Translations under genes and position numbers: made by a program
Assembly (NCBI RefSeq): GCF_050948175.1
Contig: NC_135198.1
Location: 3,237,001 to 3,301,000 of the forward strand
Source: Xylocopa sonorina
Lineage: Eukaryota > Arthropoda > Insecta > Hymenoptera > Apidae
Direction of reading: 5' to 3'
Length of the DNA stretch: 64,000 bases
In this document: piece after piece, positions 22,299 through 36,900 of the stretch
Position numbering within the stretch: the first letter of the stretch is position 1
How the letters are laid out: every line of letters starts with the position of its first letter
Notes under the pieces: model-generated
Database searches by the model: none
Told to the model about the DNA's origin: nothing
What the model saw: only the letters and a program-made list of their open reading frames with translations

Positions 22299-22751
22299 CC
22301 AATGCCCTTCTGTACCACCTCCTCCTGTGTGTTCCGTCATATTACCACCCAGAATTAAGGAGTTGCCCGCTATTATTCCACCTCAGAGACCCTGTTGCCC
22401 ACCGCCACCTTGTTGTCCGCCAACACCTTGTTATCCACCGTCTTGTCCAATATCGGAACCCTGCTGTGCCCTGTTCCCTCCCAGTTGCAAAGTGCCCATA
22501 GTTTGCAGTCCTTGTTGTGTCCCACAAAGGTGTTCCCCGCCAAAGTGTCCAGTATCACCAAGCTTACCACCCCCAAAACCTTGTTGTCCACCGTCTCCAC
22601 TGCCTTGTTACCCAAGTGAGTTATCCAAGTTGTTACCCGATCTGTAATAGGCTGACAGGGTTTGCAGTAATTGCCCGTGTCAGACGTTATATTGGAGCGC
22701 CCAGCATTAACGGATGAACGTGTTCCATGCTGTGTGAAGTGTGTGCGCTGA
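22299..22751 (+). CDS. Cys/Pro-rich small protein (5' end not found)
   Basis: A main exon begins after the acceptor ttttacag at 22298. It runs open as repeating CCPPPP, PCCPPTPCYPP and EPCC motifs to a strong donor A|GTGAGT at 22615. Splicing to 22705 (acceptor gcccag) keeps frame and adds a tail ending VPCCVKCVR before TGA at 22751. Without splicing, the frame stops at 22646. The exon enters in mid-codon, so an upstream exon with the start is required; I could not place it. Cys/Pro-dense proteins of this kind include sperm-tail, cuticle and epithelial envelope proteins, but composition alone does not assign a role. Open frames on the opposite strand here are by-products of the CCN/TGT composition. 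Confidence 0.55.
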
Positions 22752-25700
22752 AAAAATTTAATTTCTGGTCTGAACTGATAGTATCCGCCAGATTCAATAA
22801 GGATGGACCAAACGAATTTACTTATTGTACATCTAACATTTTATAGTGTGTATCTGTGTTGGGTATATGTAATTTCACCTGCTTCATTATATATTTTAGT
22901 TTCGTACTGTTGATTCTCGACACCTGTTTTGAGGGAGATAAAGTAATATATGAGAAGGAAATCGAACGCATACAAAGGTAATAAAATGAGTAAATTTGTA
23001 TTAGAATTGAAAATGTAAAACGATGGTAAACCTTTTAATTGGCACCAAGGTATTCCGAATAAACAGGAAGTGTATTGTACACAAGAACTTTATTCGAATG
23101 TCCATACGGTCCCATGAGTCAAAGCTTAAAAATAATCACACTTATCTCGAATCGATTTACAGGATAGAGAAATTCTTCTAACCGCTTGAACTGAAACCTA
23201 GCTTACAATGAATCCTGAAAATCGAATGCAATAGTAACAGCAGTTAAATGTCCATTATCTTACAGCGAAAGCTACAACGCTAATGAAAAAGAAAAACCAT
23301 AATTCTTTCCGGCTTTTTTAGACACAAGAATCAATGAGAAGAGGCCGATGTAACGTGTTGGTCACGGACAATTGTCGATCGTGTATCGATTAATATATGA
23401 ATAAACATTCCGTTTTCTCGCTTCGTTTAAAATAGAAATATTATTCTTACTTCTCCTTTTTCTTCCCTTTTCTTAAAAGTATTGGAAGGATGCTCTTAGT
23501 ATACACGTGTCAGAAAAATAAAAATTCATTTGTTGTTGATTAGTCGTTGCTTTTATCCCGTAACTATAGACGTACAAGTATATATTTTGTGTAATCCGAA
23601 AGTATTTATCATTACACAGAAAACTTCCATTTATTTATTTATCTAAGAGAATTTGAAACTTGTCTTTGCAAATTTGGCATCAACCACAAATTCGTTTTCA
23701 GTAGACTTCAATGTGGATTATAAATAATCGCGACTGATCAGAATTGTTGTGGACAAATAGCTTTATGCCTTAAATCCGTTTTCTTCAGAGCCGGGAAAAT
23801 TATTCGATATTTTCCTACAACGTTTAATTACATTTATAAAATTAAAAATATTATGAAATTAATTACTTTAGTTGATCGATTTACGATCACTTTTCATCCA
23901 ACACAAGTTCGATATGTATACATATTAAAAAAATCTAACTCATTTAAAAATCTTTTCCACTGATCAATAAATAATCATTTGGGAAAATATATAATCATCG
24001 TTGATCACAACAAGCTACGTTAAAAACACGACGAAGTTCCACGGATATCGTAATCGTTTTGTAACTATTTTCTATTGTTAGACCAATTTACGTAGTAAAC
24101 TTATAATATTATAGGCTTGTGATCGATTTCGTTGGAAGTCAAGGTCAACGAGATCTTTTTCAATGTTTCAAAACACGCGTTAGAAGGGCGATCACAATTA
24201 AACAATTACACAATTAGTTTGTTCATTAATCACTCGAAATAATATTCGTTCTCGATATTTTTGAGCTAGAGTTACTTTGTCCTTTGAGGCGCGGTGCAGG
24301 GTTGCCATTCGTCCTGTATTTGTAGGATGTACAGCATAACTAAAATTATTAATCAAAATTTAACTGCATTGCCAAGCAGAACACCCTATATTTCTTTATG
24401 GAATTAAAAAGAGTATTAAAAAATGAGTAAATAAGTATGAAAGTACAATAGAACTGTGGTATGTACTTATCGAGATATTTACGATACAAGTTTTGTCTGA
24501 GAATGTTCGAATTATTGACCTGTACTACTGGTACAAGCATTTATATAGTCTCCTGACGAACGACACATATTGATGGCTTTAGTGTATTCCTTAAAACACT
24601 TAGTAATTGAATTATATTTCTAGTACGATGAGAAAAATGAATAATCTGCAATGGTGCAAAAAATGAAAAATAATTTTGAGAATTTTTGCATTTGATGTAG
24701 GGCAGAAGGTACCAGTTGTCGGAGAGAATTTTACCCCACCGATGGATCTAAATTTATATTTACTTTAAAATTATGTGCGTATATAAATACAGATATAGTT
24801 TGAACAACAACGCTTCTCAAATATCTAACAAAAGAAGTAATAAAACTCTTTTAGCTGGAAAATATTATACTTCTCCTACGAAGAGATGGCAACCCTATAA
24901 ACGTGAGAAATCGAGGAGTTGTGACGGAGAAAGATAGTGCAACGAATTATGTGGAAAGATATTATTGTAGCAATTTCTAGAGTATAGTAATTCGCGTCAA
25001 AGACAAAGTATAGCTCTGATATGATTCGACAAATGTTACTTCACGTTTCGCCACTTATCTTCTAATTCTTAATCGTATCTTGAAAATTTTCATCGCAGTG
25101 TTACAATACTGTTTCATATGAGGCATCTAAAAGCAAAATCCATCACGTACACCATCGAGATCTTATGTTATCCCCCGTTATATATTCGCAGAAAATTCCC
25201 GCGAGAGAATATTTTTATAAATTCATGATCCTTCAGTTGCGCCAGGCGTATTCATATTTGTCATCAATAACACTCAAAATTGACAATACTACTTTCACCT
25301 TATCCCCATTTTACATCAAAATTCAGCTTTGCTCGAGGAAATTCCCTATGCCATTCACATCGATTTATTCAAATCGACTCTACAAAATACATACCCAATT
25401 CTACAGCCATGAAAGTATTCGGACGTCTAGTATACTTCCGATTATTAAACTCTATATTTTGTATAAATATTCAACAAACGATATAAAGATTTATTACACC
25501 ATATTATAGTATATTCAGTGAATATATAGCACGTATAAAAAAACTTGTTAATTTTCGTCACACATACTATTATTTAAGTAATATTAAAAGAAAAACAGAA
25601 ATGGTGCGGATTTTTGTGTATTTACAATCCTAATTTATTATTCTAAACTCAGTTTAACTATAATATGATGTAATATATTTGTCTGTTGATTTATTCAAAA

Positions 25701-25973
25701 TGAGAATCAAAATTATACCAGCTTCTGAATATCTTCACGACTGACTGTACCAGTTCACCTTTCAGAAATATAATCAAGACCAATCTACCTGTTCAAGAAA
25801 AATACTACCCTTTACCTATTCCCTATCTCCAATAAATAAGACGCCCCATAGCATTCAAAAATCTTGTACTTACATCTTACGCTAATTCACCCAGCCTCCA
25901 TTACGTTTCCGTTTCCGTCTACTTTATATACCTTACGTACACAACGATCGACAAATCGAATCTGGCGAATGCG
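22752..25973. other. Intergenic AT-rich stretch, probable RGK 3' UTR at the right end
   Basis: I see no exon with supportable splice sites. Downstream of the RGK stop on the minus strand, possible AATAAA signals occur near 25688 and 25634. An open stretch at 25165-25509 is low-complexity AT-rich sequence and is not believed. Confidence 0.4.
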
Positions 25974-27902
25974 TTAGAGAACGAACAAGTCCTCGCAGCT
26001 CTTCGTTTTCCTCTTGAAGCCCAATAAGTGTTTCAGTATTCTTCTGCGGTGCTTGCTTCTCCTACGTCTGCTCGCTTGGTCTCGGTCCCGTTGAGGATTC
26101 AACTTGATCTGTGCTAGGATTCCGACCAGCAGCTCATCCACGTGGTGGGCAAGCCCTGAAGAAGTTTCGATGAACTTACAGCCGCAGTTGTTTGCCAAAC
26201 GCCGGCCAACTGTTGGGGGCAGAAGTTGAAAACTTAAGATATCTCGTTCGAGTGTATTGCATAAAGTGAACTGTGTGGCCATAGTGATATTATATTTCTT
26301 ATATGCTAGCTATTACATTATATTGTTCACGTTATTTTTCCTTTTATTAACCACTTTCGTGAAAGACTTCTGCGAACCTTGAGTTTCTTATTCTTTGAAA
26401 GGTTGCAAGAAATGTTTCAATATTCTGTGAGAAAGGGAGAAAGAGATCTATCGTCTTGAAATGAAGATCTTAAAGTTTCTTGGAGCTCTTAAATTGTGGC
26501 TGGAGAAGATCGACAAAGGCCACGGTGTACATTGCACGACGATTTGGTTAAACTGTAAGTGGATTCAGGTAGCTAGATACATCCAAGTAAGTAGATTCAA
26601 CCGGACAGACTGCTTAGCTGGATCTACTTACAACTATCCTCGTGCATCACATTGTCCAACTACTCTGGCCGCAATTCCAGAGTACTTGCAAATTTAAAGA
26701 GAAAAGATTACAGAGAAAGCGAAATACTTTTCATGATTAAAACGAAATATTAAATAAAGAAAGCAATCCTTCAGACTTGAAAGAAAGAACCGAATGCATA
26801 TTTAACAGTTGTATATCGTATGGAAGTTATTTTATGGAAACAGTTTTCGCATAAAAATCTATATGCCTGATATTTCTTAAATAATTTCAAGTGCAACAAA
26901 ACAACAGTTCGATCGCACTCCTTATTTTTAAATGGACTGCAACGTGTTCGAATTTGAATGCAATCACAGATACCGAGCATAGTGGACCGGATACCGAGGA
27001 AAAGTGATCGATTTGGCGTGGCTCACACCCCTTCCACTGTTTGGACAAGAATAGTACGTATCTCGTGTCGCAATGTCGTTCATGTGACAAGTTGAATACG
27101 ATATCTGTTATCACTTTTCACATTTTCATTTACAACCGAAGAAAAATTTAAACTAAATACAGCCTCTAAAATTTTAATATGCATATATTCTACCGATTCA
27201 CAATTAAAAGATATTTAAAATCGCTTTAAAAGCGTATTTCACGTTCTCCATCGTTAATCCTTTTATTTGCGCGGACGAAAATTGCTTTTTATCCCATCGC
27301 GACTATTTGTACGAGACTAAACTCATCCGACGTGAATCAAAGTAAGGCAGGGTTTAATAATTCTACTTGAGAATTTAAAGATCGCTCGTACGATGTTTTG
27401 CGATCACGGATAACGAGCGCATGGTTCTCATCGAGATAATTAAAAAAGTTTCGGGTTACAACGTTACATGCAGTCAAATGAACGAGCGAATTTGATAAAT
27501 AAATTTTTTGCACGCGCAGATGAAAAGAACGAAAGATATTAAATTTAACTGCGACGAATAATAAACTAATTCGTGACACGTTATATTAGGTACTAACAAT
27601 AAGCTCGACTAACACTGACGAACAATTCACGAACACGAAAGCGTAATTATGCTTCAAGTAATTAACATCATGCGAAGTAGCAATTGTCAACTTTCGCTAA
27701 ACCGATTGTGCAGCTAATAAGAAACTGATATAGATAACAGTCTTGGAAAGTATTAAAATAGGTTAATCAAGAGGCAGGCAAAAAGCTAATTTTTCCTTGA
27801 CCTTTTTCTTCCAATATATTTTTCCCCTTATCCATCAGAAAATTAAGCGAACTCGTCATGCTAAACGAGAACGTTATTAATCAAGATCATAATTTTATTG
27901 TT

Positions 27903-27949
<47 letters not shown>

Positions 27950-30900
27950 CTTTATTTTATTATTGTACTTATATTGAAAACGAAATGTCAGACTTTTTCC
28001 GTCGGTTCGTTTCATACGCTCCATGAAATATTTAATGTCGTTCCATAAATTAAAAATTGATACAGTGTAGGGGAGACATCGGGAATTTAATATTCTATAG
28101 ATTTCTTGAAGTAATATATATCATTTAAAAAAAGTAGAAATTAAAATATTTATAATATTGTAATGAACGATAGAGGAAAAAATATTTATTAGTGAATATT
28201 TGGTAAATTGAGAATCTACAGACCTTTTAATCAAAGTAACGATCCAATTATCGTGAATTCGTAATAGATTCCGTTTCTCGTTGCAAAAATTTATTACCGT
28301 ATTTTTTGCCAGATTTAATTTAGAGCTTTTTATCGTCTACACTGTCGTCTACACTCTTGTATATAAAATACGAATTAAAAGAAATCGCTCTACATTAAAA
28401 AATAATATGACTGTCAAACAACTGAGAAAGAATGGCCAATTTTATATATGCACATGATAAAAGTAGATTTATATTCATCAATTACGAGAATAATAAAATC
28501 GAAATTTTTATTAATATTTATTCGTGATTGTCGTCACACAATATTTATATTCACTGTTGAGTTGAAAACGCATATCATCGATTTGCAAAGTAAATGCTTC
28601 TATGCGTATATTTTAATTCTATATTCTGCAACTACCTTTTCGCAATTTCGTTAAGCGTTTAATTTTAGGACGGTTTTAACATCGCGTAAAAATTAGTGGC
28701 GAGTGTTCAGTTAATATCATCAATTTGCAAAGTAAATGCTTGTATACGTATATTTTAATTCTATATTCTGCAACTAGCTTCTTGCAAGTTCTTTAAGGAT
28801 TCAATTTTAGGACGGTTTTAACATCGCGTAAAAATTAATCGCTAGTGTTCAATTGACCTAACGGAAAGCTCGCTGCAAAAAGGGTCAAGTGGACGACTTA
28901 AATGTATTGCATGCTCAACAAGTAAAGCCGTTATGATATTTTATTGCTGTTACTCACCAACTGATGGTACCTCCCGCTTTCTCTCGAGGTCGACTTTGTT
29001 ACCAACGAGAATTACACCATGACTAGCCATGTAGTCACTCTTCCAGAGGTAGAGCAACGTCTCTTCAGCTATCTTCAAGCTTCGTCTGTCCACCACAGAG
29101 TAAACTACCACGTAAACGTCTGGATTGTACGTCGAACAGAATGTTTCGACCTGGAGGAAATGAAAAAAGATTTAACGAACCTCAAGTGGATATTTTCTTT
29201 GTTTATTTTTAAGAAGAGGACTTTAGTTCTACGTTTCTTAGTATAAGAAACGAAACGTTCAGAGGAATTTAGTTCTGTCAGAAATTATTTAGTATTAAAT
29301 GACACAGCTATAATTGGACCGCGCTCTAAAGGGACGTATCAGTCCACTTACATTAGGAATGAAGCTACAAAAAATGACCTCGAAGTTTAGTAGTGAAACA
29401 TTTTCCAATGTTGTGGAAAATCTCCTTTTGTTTCCTTCTATTGACTCTTAATGTCTTTCAAATATTATGGCTGGAAAATCATTTGAAAGCTTGTACACTT
29501 CTCAAAATATAAAATGGGAAAACCGCGAAAACTGTGGAAATAAATATATCAGAGAAATACAAGGAGATATTCAATGAGAGATAAATTAAATTATATTTTA
29601 CATTTGTGACATTCAATTTTATCATTGTTATCACAATATAAAAATCGTTTAAGATCAAACTGAAATTAAAGACTATTTTCCGTAGAAATGGGAAAAGGAA
29701 ATATTATGCCTTAAAAAATTTCATGCATTACGTTATACGTATATTTCCCGCGGAATAAAGATAATAGGATATGAAGTAGAAGGTTTGTCTTGTTATATGA
29801 AAAATGTTAATCCTCTCGCTACGGAAAGCTCAGGTTTGCGTGGGATGAACGAGAAAAAAGAAAATAATAGGCAAGAAAAGAAGTATACAAAATAATCGTA
29901 GCAAGAAGAACCTGTATCTGCATAATTGAATGGTAATAATGGTAAGAAAATGCCACGACATATTTCTACAATGGAAAGATTAACGAAGAATAATTACAAT
30001 TGTAGATTTTGACAGCGTGACATTTTTGTTGCTAATAATTCTACATTTTTTACTTTGGTCCATTTGTAACTGAGTATTTCATACATAATAGTTATACTTA
30101 CTGACATCTCCGCTGCGGGATGGTCTATGATCTCCAATTCTGTTTCTTGCCCATTGAGCATCACAGAGACGCTTTTCTGCCCATATTCCTCGTCTGTAAC
30201 AAATTACAATGATAGTGTAAAATTAATCTTGGTGACATTAACGTTGAAAAGGAATCTATTACGCTCTATTACTGAACGAAATTTACATTTTCATTCATTC
30301 GCGGGTACGCGAGAGATCATTTCCCTCGATATTGAAATGTTAATTAGTTCTGTTTCAGGTGTACAGAAATTGTTGCGTGGATGTAAAGTTATAGAAATGT
30401 GGGTTGCGTTGCACGTGCGTAGGGAGGTTGCATTTAATGTTCCGTGTTACTGCCTTTTTGTATTCTTTTCTTTCACTTTACAGCATTTTGAATTGGATAT
30501 AACAACTATTTTATACGATATACGACTGCGTGACTTTTGCATATCAATTGCAGATGAAATATGAAACGATTCATAAAATTCAGCGGCTTTACAAATCTGA
30601 AATCTTTCAAGTTCTATAGAGTGTGACGCTTAATGTTTAAGATTAAATAATTAAAATCGTAGATTATGAAACCATGGAGTAAGATGAGATTTCCTCTCCC
30701 TGCTATTAATTAAAATTTAATTATCTAAAAAGGACTTTCGTCTTGATGCAGCTCACTGTATAATTATCAGTGACGTAATTAATTATTTTTGTATAATAAA
30801 ACATTTAATCTCGATCGAAGCATTTTTACGAGTTCAAGAGTTAAAAAAATGAGCAACATAAAGGGAAACAGTATTTTCACCTAAGAAGCTATTATGATTC

Positions 30901-33900
30901 TCTACCCGTACGCTGCAATTTCCATGGTAATGGCGTTTACTTAGCCAATACCTTACTGCTGATAACTTTGAAATAAAAAATTAAGGATATCGCAACAAAA
31001 TCCCAGGAGAGAGATTGTATTTCTCTAAAAATATATTTCAAAAGTAAAAGTAAAAGAGCAGCTCTGAATATTGAAAGTACCGAAGTCTCTTTCGCCATTT
31101 AACTTTTCTTACTCTATACATTATAAACAAAAGTCTTGTTTACAAAGGAATGATGCAAAAAAGATCCAATTACATAATTACCAGAATGATGCAGAAAAAA
31201 TCCGTAGACATGTGTTTGAGAGTAACCATTGTGAAACATTTATGAGACGAACCGACTGGCGGACGCAAACCAGTTTCCTCGGAAAGAGAAATCCAACCGC
31301 TGGTATATGCGTGGAAAATTCGCAGAAATGAGTAACGATGAAAGGGCCATAAGCTCCGCGTTTTATATCGAACGTGGAACTCGCTACGATCGTAAAGAAG
31401 AAAGTTAAAGCAACGTAGTCGGAGGCATCCGTCCGACGAAGCGAATCGGATTCCTTTATCACCCTAAGAGCTTTCGATTCCGCATCTTCGAACAGAGTTC
31501 TTCGTGTGTGGAGAATTCATGGTACTGGATGAATGATTCTTTTTAAAGAGAAGTATATTTACATTATAGTTCCTTAAAGTGTTTTTCAACCAGTCTAGAC
31601 TTTGCTGCTAGATCATTTTAAATATGCATTTTCAAAATATACGTATGCTTGTATGCTTTTATATCAAGACGAACATTTCCCATCGTCTATTCTTCCAATA
31701 TTTTTACAAACAGGATAAATCAACCAACAGATTTAATATTACAGTCTCACAACAATATAATAAGGAAGATACGTACAGAAAAATATTATGGGATCAAATA
31801 TTTACCATATAATAGATACAAATTTAAAATGCGTTCCTCTCGTCAGCCATTTTATACAATTACGCAAATGTAGCGTCGATTAGACTAATGAGATGAAGGA
31901 ATCAGGGATTTCCCCTCTTTTCGAGCGAACAGTAGGGCGTTGCAAGGTCCCGTACACGTTTTTCCCTCCTTATTATCCCACGAATGAAGGACTGCTAATG
32001 CAACGACGAGGGAGAGGACATCGGAGGATCGCGGACAATCAGCATTATTCGGCTATTCATCCCCGTCCGATGTAAACGAAGTCGTCCGCTTCCAACGTCT
32101 ACCATTTGGTAGCACGAGTCAGAGAGCGGTTGCAGGCGGCTGTAATTTGCATTCGCGGATGCTCGTGCGACGAACAAACCTCTATTGACCGTAAATTCGA
32201 GCTGTCTGTTCGATTTTGCGACGCGTCCTTCGAGGGTTTTAATACCCTTTATTGTTGGCCGACAGTACGTTGCAACGGGTGAAGCAAGGGTGTGTAGAAT
32301 AATAACAAAATCAGATATATATATATATATAGACTTGTACCTGGTATCATAGTTTTGAGAAATCAGCGATTTTCCGCTATTTGATTTCCTAAATGCGGGG
32401 AATTCTCCTAAATTTGAAGAAACGAGGTCGGTTAACTCGATGGGTCATTACGCTCTGATCGATACAAAATCATATCTTCCGAAGGCAATAAATAGAGTGA
32501 AACCATTAGATATCGATTTAGATAGCGTACAGTCATTTTGAAGCTGAAAGTGTACTCTTCGGGACTATATATTGCAAACGTTAGCATTTGTGATAAAATT
32601 TTCCAGTAAAAAGGGTAGATCTTGATAGTTTTCGAGCGAACGGCTGAAAATTTGTGACTGTTGCACATCATAGCGGAAACAATAATTACCAGTACCGAAG
32701 AAACTGTACTTTACACAAAGTAAAAATGATTTCTTTCAAATAATAATACTCTTACTTCGATTAAGATATAACCATTCTTTGGAGTAACAGAATGATTCAT
32801 TCAATTTACTCGAATAATCGTAAAAGGATCACTTTCAATCACGAATATCAGTAGTATCGGTGAACCTGAGTAATATATCTCTGTAAATCGCGGTTCCATT
32901 CGATATCAAATCAGATATCGAAAATGAGCACCAGTCTTCCCGGATAATCCGAAAATGAGAGTAAACTTTGAGGTATTAAATGGAGGCAGAGAGCCATCGT
33001 ATCGTGAAATCTCGAAACAGTTGAAACCGATTCGACTGAAACGTAGGTGCTGCTCTGGATCTCTGGGAATTATATCAGCTCGATTAATAATGAATCTTAA
33101 CTGTTCCAAGACACGAGACAACGAATCGCAAACTCTTGATTAATTAATTTAATTGCTCATTAAATGTTTTGAATACATTTCAGCAAATTGAACAAACCAT
33201 TCAGTGCAGTAAACTCGAAACGGAATTCTATCGCTGCTGCTTAAATGGAAACGTACTCGATTAAACATCAACTATATAGAAATGCTAACGGAATTAGTAT
33301 CGATCGCGAACAATGATTTGCATCCTGTGTTACGAATTGCAATTATTTCAACGTTGTTTGGCAAGTCTATATTCGGTCAGCCGTCCACTCTATCAAATGT
33401 ATTACATTGCGAGAGTATGGCTGGTTCGCAATTAAAACTTTTAATACAGGAGTATCTATTAATTACATTCGAACATTCGCAGTGATATTGCGGGACACGT
33501 TGATAAGTAAGAAGCATGAATAGTTAGGAACTTGCGCGTTGTGGATCGTTAAAATAATTGATTATCCGTTTCAGACCATTGAAAACTTTTCATTGGTAAA
33601 CCTACTGAGAATTTCTATTTGTAGTTCCAGTTGGAAAGTTACGAAATACTATGCACTGAACGTATACACAATTGCGAAGCTTAGTATTTTTGAACAAATG
33701 CAATTTGTCTATTATTTGTCTTGGTAATATTTGGAGTAATATCTTCAAAAATGTATTTCTACCTTTGATACGCTTCCCGCATCTGAGAGTACAATTGTGC
33801 TCAAGCCAGGTCAATAAAGGTGCCAGTGTATGGCGATTCGACTAATTGTAAGTAGATTCAGTTAGGCGCGGTCGACCGATAGCTCGAGAAATCCAGGGAA

Positions 33901-36900
33901 GTGCGGTCTGACCAGGCGGAGCGCTCCGCTGAATCTACTTAGAATCACGCAGTAGAATCGCGGCGTATATACACCGCCATATTCATCAGCCTGATTCGAT
34001 TACTATCCAAGAGTCGTAAAATGTAAAGTATATCAAAATGGAACTTGAAATGAAAAAATCGTAGAATATAAAAATACTTTTCCTACATTTTTTTAAGATT
34101 CTCTCTCAACTCGGTGAATGTAATAAGTATGAAAATTTTAAGAAACCCTCCAAGAATGTTGTGCGTAATACCTCTTCTCGTATTTCTTAATAATATTAAC
34201 CTAGTGTGAGATACAGAAGAATAACCCGTTTCTATTGAATCACTTTGTACGTCTGCCTAGAGGACCGTTTAAACTTTACAGTCTGAAGCATCGTTAAAAC
34301 GTAACGTATAACGTCGCCAGATGCGAGAGTTTTCCGAAAAAATCTGAGAACGAATTAATTAAATAATCTCCCAGCGTCTGTGTTGTAACTTTATCCTGGT
34401 AATACGTGGCTCGTTTCTACTAAACCACTCTGTACGTTTTCCAAGTGCGTCATTTAGAATTTATATTCGAAAAAGAGGCAACAGATAACATTTCACCGAG
34501 AGGCAGCCTTTGGAAGTTATCGTATAACTTACCCGCGTTATAACATTATTCTGATAATATATCGCTGGTGTTTCTCACTTTGTGCATCTGCGAAGGGTGC
34601 CATTCGTGATTTTACGTTCCAACGCTATTATCAAAAAGCGGCGTGCAATATGTCACGATAGCCACGAGACGTTCTCGCGAAGCAATCCAAGGAATTTATT
34701 AAATAATCTCGGGCTGCATTCCGTGGCCTACGTGCCTTTGTACTCACCGAGGGAAGTGTCGTACGCGCAAATGTAATCGCTGGTGGTGAACTGCGCTGTG
34801 AGGGCTGTTTTTCCCACCCCCGACGCGCCCAGCATGCCGACTTTGTAAGTGGCCACTCGTTCGTTGCTAGTGTCCTCCTCGGCCTCCATACCAGAAAGCT
34901 GCGACGCGGAGCTGAAACGTGGCAAGAAAAAGGTGAATACGTGGCCGACTCTGAGACTCCGTATCGACCGACATAGAAAAAGCAACAAACTTCGTTGCGT
35001 ATTTAGCTCGACGTTTTATCATCTACGCGTTTCTTAACTCTTTTCACCGCGATGCTTCTCGAGGCTGAAAGCGCGTTCGCCGTATCAACATACGAATTGA
35101 CGCGTTTCATGCGACAGAAATATGTCCACGTGTAAACGCAATTTAATATTTCGTAAAACAAATTGTTATTGAGTTAGGCAGTTTTTCTATTCGAAAGTAT
35201 CGGGACACTTGGTAGATTTGAAAAATGTTTGTTACAGACAAGGCTGCAAATACGTAATGAGGCAAATGTCAAGAGCGCCAAAATGGTAGAACGCGAGCCA
35301 GACCACCCCGCTATCGCATAGTCAAGTGGTGCATGAAGATCTAATTTTCGATTTCGGTAACGTTAAACCACGAGAATTAAATTTTACCGCGCAAGAATTA
35401 TTTATTTTATGTTATTGTATGATCTTTCGGTTGTTATATGCAAAGCAATTTTATTTTATTATTCATAATAAATTCTACCAAATTATTCACAATGAAGATA
35501 CACGCAACGCAAAATTGTTCATTATTATGCAGGAAGAGGATGCTCTGTTATTTATTGTAACGTAAAACATATTCTTAAACTTTAAATATTAACTAGTTTC
35601 TTCTAAATATGTTATTTAATTTCGTACAAACAAAAATAGCAGTACACGCAAAAACGGAGGGACGCCAAATTCGTAGCTAAATTTTACTGGCAATAACGCA
35701 ATGAAACCTTGTTTCGCGAGAGCAAACGCGTATAAAATCAATTCTTAATTCGATTGGTAAAAACGAAATGCAAAGAAGAGTAGGAATATTTCACAAAATG
35801 TCTCTTATTTGAAAGCAGGTAAGTGCGCGTAAACAATGATTCGCAACAGTGACGAAGTCATAAAGCCAAAGCTAGGAACATCAGCTGTCTGCTTTATCGC
35901 AGTCTGTTCCCTTTCTACAGATTTTATCTTTTCGCCTCTTTTTATCTTTCTCACTTTTATGAAACTGAAGCGATGATCGTGCATATAAAATGACGTCACA
36001 GCACAAGCTCATACGGTGTATTGATAAAATATAATCCGTATTTTATATTTCCGACAATTTCTTATTTACCTTTTCTTTTCATACTTGTGGAACTAATAAA
36101 TGTTTTATTGAACCAAAGAACCATATGTTTTTCCTACAAAATGAATTTTAAAAATTGTTTCATATGGTAAACACTTAATTGCGTTTGCAATTACGTTGAA
36201 GCGGATTTGTAGTTCTTCCTTTCCTCTGCGATCTCCGTTAAAATAGCACCGTAGATTAATTAAACTACGGATCAACTGCGTATACCCGAATTGCTACGAT
36301 GCCAAGCAATTAGTGCCGCGTGCTATCATTAGACGTTTACATCGACGCCATTAATAATTTTCTGACGAACTCGCACTTATAAAACACCTAGCAATTGGTA
36401 TTATTTTTCAGAATCTTTAAATACGTACGTACATTACGTTACGATATTTAAACAAGGAATATATATCTGCAAGGGATACGAAGTTTAATGTTTCGCGGAA
36501 AAAAAGATTGTTCCAATTTCGCTTGTGTATTTTGTTGTTTCAAAAAAATGTCTGTATAAAATTGATAGCAACAGTTCATATAAATATACATGTTTTGTCT
36601 TTAATTGTTACGAATATTGTTCAAGCATGTACATATTATCGAGATTTGATTGGTTTTAATTTTTAGACGTGAAGAGTTTCGCCTATAATTTTCTGGTTTT
36701 GAGAAAATGCATCGCGGACAGTTGGAAGCGGACAGGAAGTCCGTTTCTCTACAGCAAAAGGAAAAGGCGTCCTATTTCTGATAAATGCGAGATTTTCCGG
36801 CAGTCTGCACAATTTCCTGCAACCTTCCTTCTATTTTCTGCCACTCGTCCTATCTTGTTCGTCCTTCATTTCTAGATACCTGTTTTTATCGTTTGTTAAA

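Noticed and set aside
22342..22615. Minus-strand open frames opposite the Cys/Pro exon
   Set aside because: They result from the repetitive CCN/TGT composition of the coding strand.
25165..25509. 114-codon plus-strand frame
   Set aside because: Low-complexity AT-rich sequence with Ile/Tyr/Ser bias and no recognisable motif.
30127..30564. 145-codon plus-strand frame
   Set aside because: Partly antisense to an RGK exon (30102-30193); the rest is AT-rich intron with no splice support.
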